DNA of 64,000 nucleotides from contig OY744473.1 in the NCBI GenBank assembly GCA_963556145.1, forward strand, positions 4,464,001 to 4,528,000, read 5' to 3'. Below, in pieces: positions 22,298 through 34,914 of the stretch. Numbering within the stretch: position 1 is the first letter of the stretch; every line of letters starts with the position of its first letter. The position numbers and the translations under genes are program-made. The stretch comes from Hygrocybe punicea. Taxonomy: Eukaryota > Basidiomycota > Agaricomycetes > Agaricales > Hygrophoraceae. The notes beneath the pieces are model-generated. The model made no database searches. It saw only the letters and a list, made by a program, of their open reading frames with translations, and had not been told where the DNA came from.

Positions 22298-23724
22298 ATG
22301 GCGCCCAGTTTTTTGCGACTCATTGCTCTTCTCCTCACGTTGAGCGTTCTACGACAGGTTGAAGTCGCAGCCCAAATCGTAAGCAATCTCACCTGCTTGT
22401 AGACCATCCATCGCATGTTCATTGGGACAAAAAGGTGGTCAGTGCTGTGTGTACGCAAGATGAGTGGGTAAGTATGCCAGCGGGCTGAGGTTTCTTCTCC
22501 AAAGCTCACTTTGTTTTTGCAGACTTTCAACCACAGAAATCAGAGTCCCTGCCTCGGTACGCTACCGTGTTTCTGTGGTGCACTCTTTATCTCTTGATAC
22601 TGTGATCAGTCGCAGCCAACCTTATGGGGGCATGCAGCGGCAATTCATTTGACTTCTCTGGGCTCCCCCCTCCCTTCTCTGGCTGGAGCTACGGTGGTCC
22701 GTTCCGCGACCAAGCCAACCCATGTTGGTGCAGCACCGTAACCTACGCCCTGAATGCGGCCTGCGGCTTATGTCAAGGTGGTTCCTGGTATAGGTACGTT
22801 GATTCGTTCCTTGCAGCCCGTTTTACCCTTTAACCTCATCATTGCAGTTGGACGTATTGGGCCTTCAACTGCTCGGGTGCCGATATCGACATCGCCTCAT
22901 TTGCCATGGACGTCCCGTCTGCCGTCAGCGTCCCTGCCTGGGCATATGTAGACCCCACCGCGAATCTGTCTGGCAATACCTGGGACGTCCCCCTCGCCCA
23001 GTCTCTAGTGGGTGCGTGATTTCTTCTGGATCACAAATTATCAACAATATCTGATCTTCACTGTAATATAAGATCTACCTGACGTTCCTGGTGGCTCACT
23101 GCCCACAACACTCACGAACCTATTACCAACCACAACGAGCCATATAAATTCAACGACCACCACGTCTGCAATGATCACTTCCACAACAAGCTCCTCCACG
23201 ACCACCTCCTCCACGACCACCTCCTCCACGACCAGTCTCACGCCGACGACGCCCACACCGGCGCCTAGTCGCTCATCTCGGACAATCGGCATAGCCGTTG
23301 GGGTTTCCGTCGGTTTTGCTGTGGTCGCCATCGGAGGCAGTATCCTATTTTGCTGTTTTTGGAGCAGACGCCCCGCAGCTCCGGCCCCGCCATCAAACTG
23401 GGAGAAATTTGCCCCCCAATTCCCCGCTGGTCATCCGAATGGCGACAGGCAACACACACCTTCTTCCCCTACCTATGGGCAATCGTCACCTTCGCCTGGC
23501 TATGGGCAACAGCCACCTTCGCCCGGCTATGGGCAGCCGACACCTTCGCCAGGCATTACAGCACCTCTGATTTACGTGGGTATTCAAAAACAGGGTTTTA
23601 TCCACGTCTAGTAATATTATTTTCTCACACTTTTTTTTGGTTTTTGTGTTTTTAGGATCCATCTAATCCCGCGACTTTCCCAACGTACTCGGGCCTCGAG
23701 CACCCTGGGTATCCCCAGTTGTGA
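22298..23724 (+). CDS. Type-I membrane protein with Ser/Thr stalk
   Basis: Seven exons give 355 aa with consistent phases: 22298-22378, 22435-22467, 22523-22556, 22610-22793, 22848-23011, 23073-23575 and 23656-23724. Residues 1-24 are a signal peptide (LRLIALLLTLSVLRQVEVAA). The ectodomain is cysteine-bearing, with blocks TQDEWTFNHRNQSPCLVAAN, MGACSGNSFDF, NPCWCSTVTYALNAACGLCQ and YSWTYWAFNCSG. A Ser/Thr-rich stalk (about residues 180-230) with TTTSS repeats is probably O-mannosylated. A transmembrane helix IGIAVGVSVGFAVVAIGGSI then LFCCFWSRR follows, ending in a juxtamembrane CC and basic stop. The cytoplasmic tail carries three GYGQ..PSPG-type repeats (23470-23555). This is the layout of fungal wall-sensor or WSC/Mid2-like proteins, but it lacks a domain I can name. 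A role in surface sensing is inference. Confidence 0.75.
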
Positions 23725-24252
23725 AGGCAGATTCAAATATTGTAAGGTCAAATGTGACATCGAGTTAACCAGGATCTACCTATGCGTTGTCCGAGTCGTT
23801 TTGTTTTGTTTTATTTCTTTCTCGCGCAGATGTACATAAACTTTCCCGGAATTTCAAAGGAGCTGTTCAGCTTTGTTTTGTTTTCACCACTCATCAATCA
23901 GGAAATTCTTGTGTTCTAGCACCGCAAAATCATCTGATGATGATTCTGTCATGAACTCTGTTTCTGAATCAAGTTTTTCCCTAACTTATTACTGCATAAG
24001 TGAGGCCGGAGCGATCGTCGATGTCAAAAGAGCCCTCTTAATTTGGTAGAAGGAACATGGCCTTTTCAACCCATGGCAGAAGGACAAACCCTTGGTCCCA
24101 TTCATTTGTATTCAGTTGTATTGCGTTATTTAACATAAGTTGAAGGTCACCGCATATCCAATGCTCTTCGAAATGCGTTTCCGCAACCGGAAATGTTGTT
24201 CTCAACAAATAGATTGCATTCATGAGCAATCTTCCTCCCAGTTCCGCGGCTT
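23725..24252. other. Intergenic between convergent genes
   Basis: This holds the presumed 3' ends of the membrane-protein gene (+) and ERG24 (-). It is T-rich, with TTTTGTTTTG repeats near 23800 and 23875. No gene is seen. Confidence 0.55.
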
Positions 24253-25962
24253 TCAATAAACATACGGAATGATGCGGTAGGGGACCATCTTCACATACTT
24301 GTGCCAGTCCTGGCCGTACCTGCAAATCCCAAGTGTCAACGAAGGACTCAAACATCAGTACACTCGCCCCATCGTCAAGAAACCTTGGCAACGCACTTTT
24401 TCTCGCAATTCTCGTCGTCTCGTCGTTGTCGGTGGGCGAGCAGGATGGCGAAGTAGATCACATAGAAGTAGGTTATGGGCGTGCCAAATCCGGTGGGCAG
24501 GGTCCACGCGAGCGACATTATGAGGTCTCCACTGGATTGTCCCAGTCAGTTGCTTTTTCTCACTTTTGGGTACCAGGGCACACGTACAAATAATTTGGAT
24601 GGCGGGAAAGGCCCCACCAGCCTGACGTGAGGAGCTTCGAACCGCTTTTGGTGATGAAAAATTTCAGACCTGCATTTTTACCCTCCTAATCAACAACGAC
24701 GACAGGCGGTGCGAGTGGGAAGAGAATGTTATTTACCCTTGGGATTCCGTCCATTACGGAAATCGTTCTTCTCTCCGTTGGCGTCGCGAAAGATGTAGTA
24801 TCCGACGAGATTCAGGAGGATTATAACGACGGTCCAGACTGGGCCAAGTTCTACAGGGTGGAAGGCGAGGTAGCGAGCTTGGAGGGAGTAGACGAAGGGA
24901 ACCCATGCGAGGTCGCCGGCAGAAAGCATGAATCCGAAGCCGTCCGTAGTGATGTCCATCGTGGTCAGGATGGCTGGCTGCAGAGGCAGTAAGGTCAGTA
25001 ATGGCCGGTCAGTTTGTTGGATGGTGGGCGGTGATATGGACGGACCTCATTGAATAGCCCGTCAGCGACATACCACGTTTGGAATGCGAGAACAAGCCAG
25101 AGGGAGTCTGTGACGTGAAGAAAACCGCCACGGCGCACTGCTTGCTCACACACCATGCTGAGGTCGACGAGAACCCAGAGGATAAGGCCTGGGCGAAGCT
25201 CATTGAAGGACTTGATGTCGAAGGAGCCTATGGATGGGTTTAGCTCGCGGCCGATGAAAAACTGCAGAATACGATTGCTGGTGAGGGAGTGAGTACAAGG
25301 ACTGGGTTGGGGTTGGACGTACGTCATAAATGGGGTTCCCCGTGTTCCCGCCGAGGGCGAGTAGCTTAGAGGATTCGAATGATGATGCGTAAAAGTACAC
25401 AGCTTGAAGGGTTGCCATGAGCATGGAGGCTGTCACAAATCCGAGCCAGCGCTCGTATATGAAGGTAAAAGACTGGGGCCCAAAACGGAGTATGACGCCA
25501 GTGGTCACGCCCATCGCAAGGAGGAACGTCGAGAACGCTGAGTTACCAAATTGTGTTGATGAGAAAATAGTCAAGTTAGTAAGGAAATGCGTGAATACCG
25601 TTGATTTTGTATTTCTTCTGCTGCCCGTTGCGGAGAGGGATACCCTGAACCCAATCGCCAGGCAAGATTGCCCACGCCAGGACGCAAAATGCATACCAGG
25701 CGAGATAGAGGAGCGCTGCCTTGAGGTCCCAGAGGGAGATCCACCAGGATGAGCTGATGAGTGCATTGAGAATGTCGTTGGCGAACGCGGGCGGCGGGCA
25801 GCCTCCTGTTTTCTCTGAGCAGGCGAAGTAGAGGGCGTAGGTAATGATTGGGACTGCGAGTATTACGAAGAGTGCACCTGGCGGACCGAGGAACTCGTAG
25901 GAGGTTGTTGGTGGGTTAAGTTTCTTCGGCGTGGATACTTGGTTCTTGCCAGTGGTGGACAT
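24253..25962 (-). CDS. ERG24: Delta(14)-sterol reductase (Erg24 family)
   Basis: Seven exons give 439 aa with all phases agreeing: 25962-25599, 25537-25323, 25261-25046, 24977-24737, 24669-24588, 24531-24397 and 24319-24253. The protein reduces the C14-C15 double bond left by Erg11 in ergosterol synthesis, using NADPH, in the ER membrane. The N-terminus reads [20 protein letters not shown]. Family signatures are present: [18 protein letters not shown] with LRPG, then [18 protein letters not shown]. Further conserved blocks are [67 protein letters not shown] and the C-terminal [10 protein letters not shown]. Several hydrophobic helices fit a multipass reductase, and length is as expected. Start choice: the first ATG (25962) gives MSTTGKNQ, and an upstream in-frame extension has no ATG support. 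It looks intact. I saw no obvious sterol-regulatory element. Assignment to Erg24 rather than Erg4 rests on overall resemblance. Confidence 0.93.
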
Positions 25963-26600
25963 GGCTTCGAGGTGAACACGTGCAGTCAATAATTACTGGC
26001 CTCAAGAACTATTTCTATTCCTATCATTTCGGCGATGAACCCAGTCCGCTCAGAAGATACAGATATGAAAATAATTTATGTGCTCGATAATTGACAATAG
26101 CATCCTCTTTAAGATAGCGTAATAGGTGTGTTCCGTCGAGAGTACCTTTCATCCTTGTCCTTAAATAACTTCGTGGTATTCTCCGAAATTGTCGCCACCT
26201 TGGATGGTGTTTCCGATAGGCATTGCATAAAATTGGAAAGGTTACACACCTCGTCCTTGGCCTTGTTAGCCGTTACTTTTTCTGCCCTACTGGCCTCGAG
26301 GCTGCGCTCAAGAAGTATCCTGAAATATGGCACGGGCGTTGCCTCCACCACCTCGAAGGGAACTTTACCAAGTAACTTGGAGGCAGAGTTTAGTTTGTGG
26401 TAAGAATCATCGGGCATTGGCATTATGGCACATGACCCGGAAGTTTGCGAAGCTCCGAGTATAAATAGAGCAACATTAGGTGACAGTTTTTGGCCACTTT
26501 GAATTCTTTGCTCAATTTTAGCTCAATCCACACCAAACTTGATACTAGACACATATTATTAAGTGTCTTTTAAATATAGAATGCAGCTTGTGGTGAAGAG
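25963..26600. other. Upstream of ERG24, no supported gene
   Basis: Holds the ERG24 promoter. A 104-codon minus-strand frame at 26109-26423 (PMPDDSYHKLNSASKLLGKV) has no recognisable feature and may be chance. Confidence 0.4.
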
Positions 26601-26768
26601 AAAAAAAGGGAATCACCCATTATAATGTGCCAACAAACTGTGCAGTCACCATCTGACTGCCAACTCCCTCCATGCCAAAATCTTGATGCATATGCCTATT
26701 GGCATTTGGGCAGCCCCATGTTCGCTTGACCTCCAACATTCATTGGATGAGTGGGGAAGTTATTAAGG

Positions 26769-27290
26769 GAGTGCCATGGAGTGGGCTGCTCCCTTTCTGC
26801 TTGAGTGCCAACATTGCTTAGATGAAATAGGGGCCTCTCCACTTGACCTCCAAATGTCCGTCACTGGAGTGTGGTCCTCTCTGCTCAACCACTGACTTTC
26901 CCAGCAGAAGAGAGGAACCAAGTGGAGGTATACTCTCCTATGTTCTCTTGCCGTCGGACAACCCATAGATGATCCCCTTCAGCTGATCCATGTCTGCCCG
27001 GCCTCTGACTCTGCTACCTTAAAGGGCGATTGCCTTGCCTCCACCTCTGCTAATTCCTTGGAGTGTAAACCCAGAAGCATGATGGAGTAAATAAATATAT
27101 GAAGCAATACGGAGTGCACAGGTCCCTATCTATTTGACCTCTCACTGTCATGCTCCATGCACCCTCCACTCGAAGAGTGACTTTGCTTATATGCATGGCA
27201 GAGTGAATGTTAGGAGCACCATGGAGTGCGCTGGTCCCTATGTGCTTGATTGCCAACGTTGCTTTGCTGGGGGCAATATATTCACTCTGC
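26769..27290. repeat. Degenerate interspersed repeat words
   Basis: Related stretches around GGAGTGGGCTGCTCCCT, GGAGTGCACAGGTCCCTAT and GGAGTGCGCTGGTCCCTAT recur at about 26778, 27111 and 27224. Two are followed by a TGCTTGAnTGCCAACnTTGCTT block (26800 and 27243). This is an old, non-coding repeat family marking the start of the TE-rich side. Confidence 0.5.
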
Positions 27291-27358
27291 CACACATTAG
27301 AGCAAAGTTGGAGCTCCAGCACAGGACCAGTCCATAAAAGAACAGAGGTGGTTGCGGA

Positions 27359-28644
27359 CTAAGTTCTCCACATACAAAGATAGAAATACCAAAACAACAC
27401 TACACATACAGGTGATGAACTATCGCCAAAGCCCAAACCAAGACCAGACCAATGGCATTGTTGACTCTGCCATAATTCTGACTTCACTTGCTGACTTAAC
27501 CCCGTGTCTGGCTCTGCCATCTTCCCCAACCACTCCAGGACAGCTTGCCTCTTCTCCTCCAAACTGCCTTCACTACCGACATATGTGCTACCGAGACTTG
27601 CTCCCATGGCAACTTTCTGCCTCTTGTCTGCAGTGGCACCCCCACCTCTGGCCCCTCCACAACTCCCACCCTGTCTGGTGCCTTTGCTCTCTTGCCCTTG
27701 CATTGGTAGACCACTCATGTTGCTTCGCTTATGACCCATGCCGACCGCACCACTTGTAGTGTCTGAACTACCAGCGACTGTGTCGGTGTTTGATTTGCTT
27801 CTTGTGCTGTCGAGCCACCATTTTGGGGGCTGCTGTTCTGCAGTCACAGCCGTGGTAAACAGCCATTTGAAGTCCCATCGGTTGCTCTCTGCCAATGCCA
27901 TCAACGACTGACCCAGTGCATACACTGCCATGCAGTCACCCAATCTCTTTAACGATAAGGAGCAGTCCTCTAATGGGTGGTATGTCAGCTGCCATTTGCC
28001 ATCATTTCACTTAGTACTGTCCATTGCGTAAACCTCCAACTCTGTCCCAGTAATCGCCCCAAAGACCAACCATGGTTTCTCTGCTCCCAATGCTATCTGA
28101 TGATAGCAGCACAACATTCCTGACATGCTCGCCTGTTGCATTGCATATCCATCATTACCACCAGATGGTTTGCCCTGGATGGGCAGCTTGGAAACTATTG
28201 GTTGCAGCCAAAATGCCACAGATGCCACAGGGTGCCAAAAGTCTACCCTCAGGTTGGCATTGTGGTTCAATTTGATTGTGAGGAGGGCGTCTGGCTTCTG
28301 GCTAGCCCCACATACTTTGTTAGGAAGCGCTTCTACTCCCATACCAAACACTGCGTTCGGCATCTTCAACGAGACCACACTAAGTGGAGGTGAATCTCCA
28401 CTGCCTTTATGAGTTGGGTGCAAATGCACTCTACCTTCCAATGTCCACAACACTGTGTGAAATTTATTGGCCTTGCAAACACTCGAGCCTGTAACTCGCC
28501 CTTCCACTCCACTTTGGTTGTAAATGAATCAGATGCCATGTTTGCAACCAACCACCCTCTAATGGAGTCTATGAGGTTGGCCACCCTTTCTTCTGGATCT
28601 TGAACCATCCTGGAGGATACCGATGCAAGTTCTGGGTCTGCCAT
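27359..28644 (-). pseudogene. TE-associated hypothetical protein, decayed
   Basis: On the minus strand one protein can be followed across two frames: MADPELASVSSRMVQDPEER (28644), then WLVANMASDSFTTKVEWKGE. A probable short intron or frameshift near 28390 follows, then MPNAVFGMGVEALPNKVCGA, ALLTIKLNHNANLRVDFWHP and PWLVFGAITGTELEVYAMDS (to 28007). After stops it continues as VYALGQSLMALAESNRWDFK and WLFTTAVTAEQQPPKWW (27943 onward), ending in a Gly/Ser-rich basic tail with KRQKVA. I recall similar proteins repeated in mushroom genomes next to transposons but know no function. Stops between the blocks mark it as broken. Confidence 0.5.
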
Positions 28645-29150
28645 CCAATCTGATCTGACAAGAAGTGACCATAGAGACCCCTTCAGTATGACGACCTTCG
28701 TTTATGTCCAACGGTGACATATTTCAGCCTTTTAGTTAGGTGAATAAAAGTTAGTACGCTACTGCTGCATTGACCCAATACTCCCGCTGTCCACTCATGT
28801 CTGCCAGGGCGGACTGCAGTGATTCATCTCTGATATCAGGTATTGCAATAGGTTCTGTGGATGGCTGCACCATCATTGCTTTGCACTATGCTTTGTATTT
28901 CCTCTGGCTCCACGTGATCCTGGCCGTATTAGGTAAGCCTGCAGCACGTGCTGAGCCAGTTCCAGTCAATGCTTACCAATTTGCTGGCTGACTCTTCGCA
29001 CTGCTTAGGCTTTCTGTGGGGTTGGCTGGACTGAGCATGTTAATGGGTGTCATCATCTGAATGGCTTCCATTCTTGTCTTTCTGCCAGCTATATGTATTT
29101 GTTACCCTGTCAGGAGAAGTTGGTCAAATGGCTAATTCCAGGCTGATCTG
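28645..29150. other. No supported gene
   Basis: Short frames only, including a plus-strand one at 28770-28991 with a hydrophobic stretch (LHYALYFLWLHVILAVLG). I do not consider it real. Confidence 0.35.
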
Positions 29151-29169
29151 AAGATTATGAGTTGCACTC

Positions 29170-29345
29170 TGATGATGAGTCTGCATTACCACACTTTCTT
29201 TTTGCATTTCCTTTTGCCTTGTCTTCTTTTGGACTCATCGTTGTTTATTCTTGTTCTTGTTTTCTTTATACCCTTTCTTCTAGAACAATCCAGACCAACC
29301 ATGGACACATCCCCACATGACCTTGCTGTACCAGACTCTTTTTAG
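29170..29345 (+). mobile_element. Diverged fragment of the solo-LTR family
   Basis: This stretch aligns by eye with 44010-44195 of solo LTR copy 2. Shared words are CTTCTAGAACAATCCAGACC, then AACCATGGACA, CCACATGACCTTG and TGTACC, plus the TTGTCTTCTTTT and TTATTCTTGTTC runs. It is shorter, more diverged and without ends, so it is an older relic of the same family. Confidence 0.65.
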
Positions 29346-29699
29346 ACTCTCTTCAGAGTTGTGTCGCACTCATATGGGTCTGATGGTGGGAATGGTGGGT
29401 TCCAGGGAGAGACAAATTGAGGCAATTCAGTGTAAATCAATGGGAATCGTCTATCAGAAAACATGAGGGGATACCAGTTCAGTGCCACTCACTGAATATA
29501 TATATCAAGATCAAGTGCATGATCAAAATATCTCGTCATTCTGATTTACTCCACTGTCATTGGCCACACACAATCTGGTCCATTCTAGTTCATATCAATT
29601 TTCACTGACCAAGCTCCACCTAAGGAGTTGTGGTGGATTAGGAGTGGAGATAGAGTTGGGCAATCATATAATATATCAATAAAAAATATCAAGTACAAA

Positions 29700-30143
29700 C
29701 TAATGATGACATAAGCATTTCAGTGGAGCTTTCAATGTGAAGTAGTCCCAATTTATTCCTGTACCTCCACTTGCTATATGAACCATGGATGGTTGCCCAC
29801 TTGGCACCATGGCCAAGATGTTGTTTGCACTCAGTGCTTGACCTTGCACCCTCCCATGTGGCTGCAGAGGGTTGTTTGAGGGTCCTGCCCTCTTAACACC
29901 AAAATGCATGGTTGCAGTCAAACTCCATTGCGGTGGGGCATGGTTGGCTGCCCAGGAACTCCGTTGCAATGGAGCTCTAGCCCAACTGGCATAAGGTGCA
30001 GCCCAGTCTTCACAAGGCCACAAATGTTGAATTGAATCCCATGGCAGTGGAGAGGGTGAAAGCACAAAGGTGTTTGGCATCTCCATGATGGGAGGGGATC
30101 CGATGGTGTGGGATGGTCCCACTACCCCATCACCGAATTCCAC
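29700..30143 (-). pseudogene. Open frame downstream of SNF2-like remnant
   Basis: A 147-codon minus-strand frame containing PSPLPWDSIQHLWPCEDWAA and HIASGGTGINWDYFTLK. It is proline/tryptophan-rich, with no recognised domain. It may be the extreme 3' part of the decayed gene at 30122-34570 or a separate TE-associated fragment. Confidence 0.3.
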
Positions 30144-33100
30144 GAGTTGAGGGCGGATCCACTGAGGGCAATTGGGTGAAGTGGGATGGGCAGAATCAAC
30201 ATGGGCTTGCTTCTGCTTGGGTGGGCATCACGCTCTCGATTGGTGACATCAGTGGGGGGTTGTTGGACTTGAACATCCAGTTGAACATCTGGTATGTCAA
30301 TGTATTCCAATTCTTCACTGGAATGCCTGGAAGAGTCAGGTGGCATTGGCAAGTTGGAGGTATTCTTGCACCCACTTTGATGTCAGGAGCTAAGTTGCTT
30401 GAGTGTTGTAATGCCATCAAGTCGAGTGGTGTCAGTGGACATTGAAGATCCTCCATGCCAACTTCACTTTCTTGGTCAGGTTCTGCACCCCCCTGTGGAG
30501 CTTCCAGGGCTGACAACACTGTGTAGTGAACCATCAGACTCTTCCACCATGTCATTGATGAAGAGGTGACTGGGTTGCTGCCCCTCCCAACTTGACGGAA
30601 AGTAGTATTAGTTTGTGGTGAGCACTGCGTTTGTCCTTGAAAATGGCCACATCACTGATAAGGCTTTCACACGCAAACTTGTGGTGGAGTTCGAGATCGA
30701 GGAATTGAGAACAAGTTTGGACGGTAAATATTTCATCTGGAGTATGACCTAAGAACTGCTGTGCTGACCCCCATGATGGGCGAGTTAGAGGCCTCTCCAC
30801 CTCAACATCAGTAGCTCGGGCTTTACCTTTGGCCTTCCTCAACCCCTTGACATCCTTGCCTGACCACTTGCAAATGGGTGTCACCTCTCCTTCTGACAGG
30901 ATCTCGATGAACTCTTCATTGGGCAGACCACTGTTGATCAGACACTCCATCAATTCTATATGACATAGTCAGTGCTGGACTGGGTTACCAAGTGACAGTC
31001 TGACTCACTGTAATGACTGCTGTCCTTCTTGAAGAAGGTGTCGAGCATGATGCCCTTGGCAAGCCCTTGATGGATCATGATAACGTCGATGGTGCCAAGT
31101 GCGACCATCGTGATGACCAGGGCCAGTCTCGTTTGTCCCCACCAATGGAACCTGCCAATGACTTGTTCCAACTGAAGTTTTGTCCATGACAAATCCTATG
31201 CATAGCTTTCCAATCAATGCTAAAAAGGCAGCATGGTTGGATCAAACTCACAAAGAAAATAATGATCCTGATTTCAATCATGTTGTGGCCCTGTGCCCTG
31301 ACTGAGGAGAGGAGGAGCAGCCATACAAGGGTCCCTCTCTTGAACCACTCCAGGATTGTCACCTGCTCCTCCACAGACTGGGTGCCATTGTACTTCTCAC
31401 AATAGATCCCATGCAGCGCAAACACCTAATTGGAGCATCAGATGGAAACTCGTTACTAGTACGTTCCACAGGGTTGAGTTACTCGAACTTGTGATCAGGT
31501 CAGCCATCAGTGGGAACTGATGGTACACTGCGACTTTCCTCATCCTTGGTGGCTCAGACCCAGGAGCCACATAGGCCCTTGGCAGGAAGTCGACTGTCAA
31601 ACCATCTGTGGAGAAGGTTGGGGGCTCATTATCATTGTGGTCCAGGTGATGTTGGAGCATGTCAACCAACAGTTGGAGTTTGGTTCTGCACTTCTTTTCC
31701 TACTTCTCGATGTCCTTGATCGGTCGCCAACTTTTCATGTCCTTGTCCTTGTGTTTTGAGGCCTTTTCCTTTTCCTTCCTGAATGGATATGTGGCTGCTA
31801 GCCTGTAGTGGATATAGAAGCTCTGCTCAGCCATTATTGTGTGGTGGTGGTGTGATGGAGTGAGTACTTACTTCACTTAGGTTAGATTTTCCTTTGGTCC
31901 TATATGAAGGTTTGTTAGTTTGCTGCTGCATTGCAAACCATGAGTAAGCCTCTATATACTTCTCAATGATGTCACTGACGTGACTTTGGATCTTCGCCAA
32001 CTCCCTTCGTCTTAGCTGACAAGTTGCTATGACAGTTTGGAGGGGCAGCAGATCAGCATTGATCTGCTTATGGTCCCAAGTGACGGAGGACCCCATGCAG
32101 TGGATGAGGTGTTGTCCATACCATTGTTGGATTTTCTGCACTCATTCAGTGAGGATGGACTTCAAATCTTAATAAGGTTCGACCTCATTGGAGGTGTCGA
32201 TGCCATGGAGGTTTTGGATGGTCAACATCCAACTGATGACCCTGTTGTCTTCTGACACCTGCCTTTTGGCTTGGCTGACCCATTGCAACCAAGCCTGGTC
32301 AGAGTTGTCTCCCAGGTGGCCCATGAAGCTTTTGATGCCAAGGTAGCAAGTGAGGTGGCACAGATCCTGTAGTGGTGATGACACATTAGTAACCCAAACG
32401 CAAATGAAAATTGACTTACAATCAGACTTGTCCAGAGGTCATGGTGGCAAGTAGAACAATGGCTTGGTGGGTCAGGGACAATAGCCTGTCGAAGCTGGGG
32501 CCTGGGTTGCGAAAATCATGGGCTTCATCCATGATCAAGACACACCACTTGCATTGCCATAAAGTTTGGGTGGAGGTCATCCCATCTACATCAGGCTTCT
32601 CTAGGCATGGATCCGACATCACCTGATGGGGGCTGGGTTTCTTCAGGGTCTGAAGCACCAGCGCCGTTTGCTTGTGAAGTGTCTAGATTTAAACAGAATA
32701 TTTACAGCTCTGACTGCTGACATTTGAACAGATGACTTACCGACTGTGACATGATGACAATCCTGTGAATTGCTGGTTGGTGTGACTCTGCATAAGGGCT
32801 TCTGTTTTTCCAAAAACTGACCCACTCCTTGGCCACAGTGGGATATTGAAATATGTCGATGAAGTGGCTCTTGAAAAACCTGCAGATTTCATCGAATGCC
32901 TGCACGACCAGGGAATTTGGGACGCAACAAGGTGAGGAAGGTTGGGCACTGGACCCAACCCTGCAAAGTATGGACAGTTGACTGAACAACGGTCAGGGAA
33001 GATGCTGTAGATGTGGAGAGTAACAATACTGACTGAGAATGGGTGGCCTAGGGCGACCCTGGTGCTCCGAAGCCCACACTTCCATCATGAGGGCAGCAAA

Positions 33101-34570
33101 GGCCCAATATTGAACCATTTTGCTGAGACTGACTGCATCCTTCAGTAGCATTCCAGGAACTCTCAATGGTGGAATGATTGGGGTCTTGGTGAATAGTCGT
33201 TCTGCTTGTGCTATGATGGAGCATTGTTGATGCCATGACAGGTGGAGGATTTTGAAGTTGGGGTGGCATAGGGCGAATGCTTGGGCAGACAAGCTGTCTG
33301 CACTGTGCCCTGCTTCTTTGAACTTGGCCTGCAGTTCCAGGAACTCCTGCCAAGTGGGGACCTCCAACAGCCTTTGGACGGGGGCAAAGATGGCAGGCCA
33401 CTGGTTGGCAAAACCAAGGCATAAATTGATGTTGGTCTCTGAAAGTGCGGTGAACTTTTCAACACCCAAGTCTGGGGCTGCCCATATCTCCACTAAACTG
33501 ATGTTCAGTGCCATCCATGGCACTTCTTTCTCTGACTTCGAGTTGAAGTACTGGACGTACATTGCCCAAATCTTCACCACCTCCACCTGGGAAGCTAACT
33601 CCACCCTCAGCTTTTGGGCTGTGCCCTGACTGCATTCTCCTGGGCACATAGTCAGTTAGGACCACTTTGACACAGTCAACACAGCAAACTTGCCTGTAGG
33701 CCTTGCATGTCGTCTTGCTGGCTCCCACCCCAACCGGACTATTAAGCCCTCCAAGAGAGCTTCCATCTCCACTACTCCATTTTTGCCATCATGAGAGTCG
33801 GGTGACCATTTCACGCCATTCCACAAGGCTTGGAGCATCTTCATCACTTGCCAGATGTACTTCGCCATCACCTCTTCCTCCAGAGCTGTGAAGACCATTA
33901 GTCATCTGTCAGGCACTCCCATGGCATCATGCACCAATCCTTGCCTCAAATAGGGCTGCCTTCTTTTGCCACAATGTGGACATCTCTCGCTTCCTCGCCT
34001 TCTGCAGTCACTCCCAGGTGTGGTGCAGAAGGACCTCAAAGCAGTCATGGAAGGGTTGCTGTGGATGGCTGTGGAGCAGGCACTGTTTGCTGAAGCCGCT
34101 CTCATCACTGGAAGCCTGATTTCGCCACTCACAGTCATTATCGGTGGGAAGTCGTCAGCGTCGGCCTGCAGGATCTGTTTCAGGTGAGCATCCTGCACAA
34201 CCAGAACATTGTCGATGCACTTGTTTAACCTCTGTGTTACCTTGGATTGGAACCAAGCGTGGTAAGCCTTGTGGCCGATGGTTCCCTGGCCACCGTCATA
34301 TGTGCCCTGGATGAATGCCTTCCACTTGTTGCCTTTGATGAGGCACGCTGTGGCAATAAATGTGGGCCGTGGCAATGTTGTGGCAATCGGAGGGTTGGAC
34401 AACCATTGCATCGAGTTCACCATCAAACATGGAAGGAGGGAGCCTATACAGCAATTGCATGTCTTGATCGGCGAGGATGTTAGCCTCATGAAGAAGGGCT
34501 ATCTGCCCCACCGGTGGAAGTCTTGATGGAGGGCATGATTCAGTCTTGTTAATTAGTTTAGGCTGTGACA
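30122..34570 (-). pseudogene. SNF2-family helicase-like gene, decayed
   Basis: On the minus strand the ordered motifs of a SNF2 ATPase survive in scattered frames. An N-terminal zinc-ribbon-like CPHCGKRRQPYLRQGL lies near 33970. A degraded motif I is at about 33130: LLKDAVSLSKMVQYWAF, where the usual GxGKT has become SLSKM. A motif Ia-like region lies near 32800, motif II MDEAHDFRNPG at about 32530 and motif III LLATMTS near 32450. A C-terminal lobe follows with IYCEKYNGTQSVEEQVTILE near 31390 and motif VI QLEQVIGRFHWWGQTRLALV near 31160. A Lys/Arg/Ser-rich tail continues to about 30122. Multiple stops, frameshifts and the damaged ATP-binding loop make it non-functional. It is divergent from the gene at 35250, across a minisatellite. 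SNF2 enzymes remodel chromatin. Its TE association is inferred from its neighbourhood. Confidence 0.7.
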
Positions 34571-34914
34571 TAAGTATGGGTTGTGGTTGTGGTTGCGGTC
34601 ACTCTGCCAAGTCAACTTTATATATTGCTTCTGTGATGGGGCAACTGAAGATGCTCCAATCGGCTGAGCTATTGAATAACCAATTGTACTGTGCCATTCT
34701 CCATCATTGTCCAATCATTTGTGTAGCCAAACATTGGCAAATTTCGGTCAGATCATGCCACCATGATCTAAACAATGCTACAAATGATGGCAGAAGCCGG
34801 TGCCTAACACAAGCCACCTACCTTGGCCATCGCAGAGTTTGACCGGTGTGGCACCGCAATATGGGTTTGTGTTTGACCAATTGTTCCATGTGATACAGCA
34901 GAGACAGCACAAGG

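Noticed and set aside
32993..33649. Intact SNF2 motif I
   Set aside because: The ATP-binding loop reads SLSKM instead of GxGKT, and the surrounding frames are interrupted.
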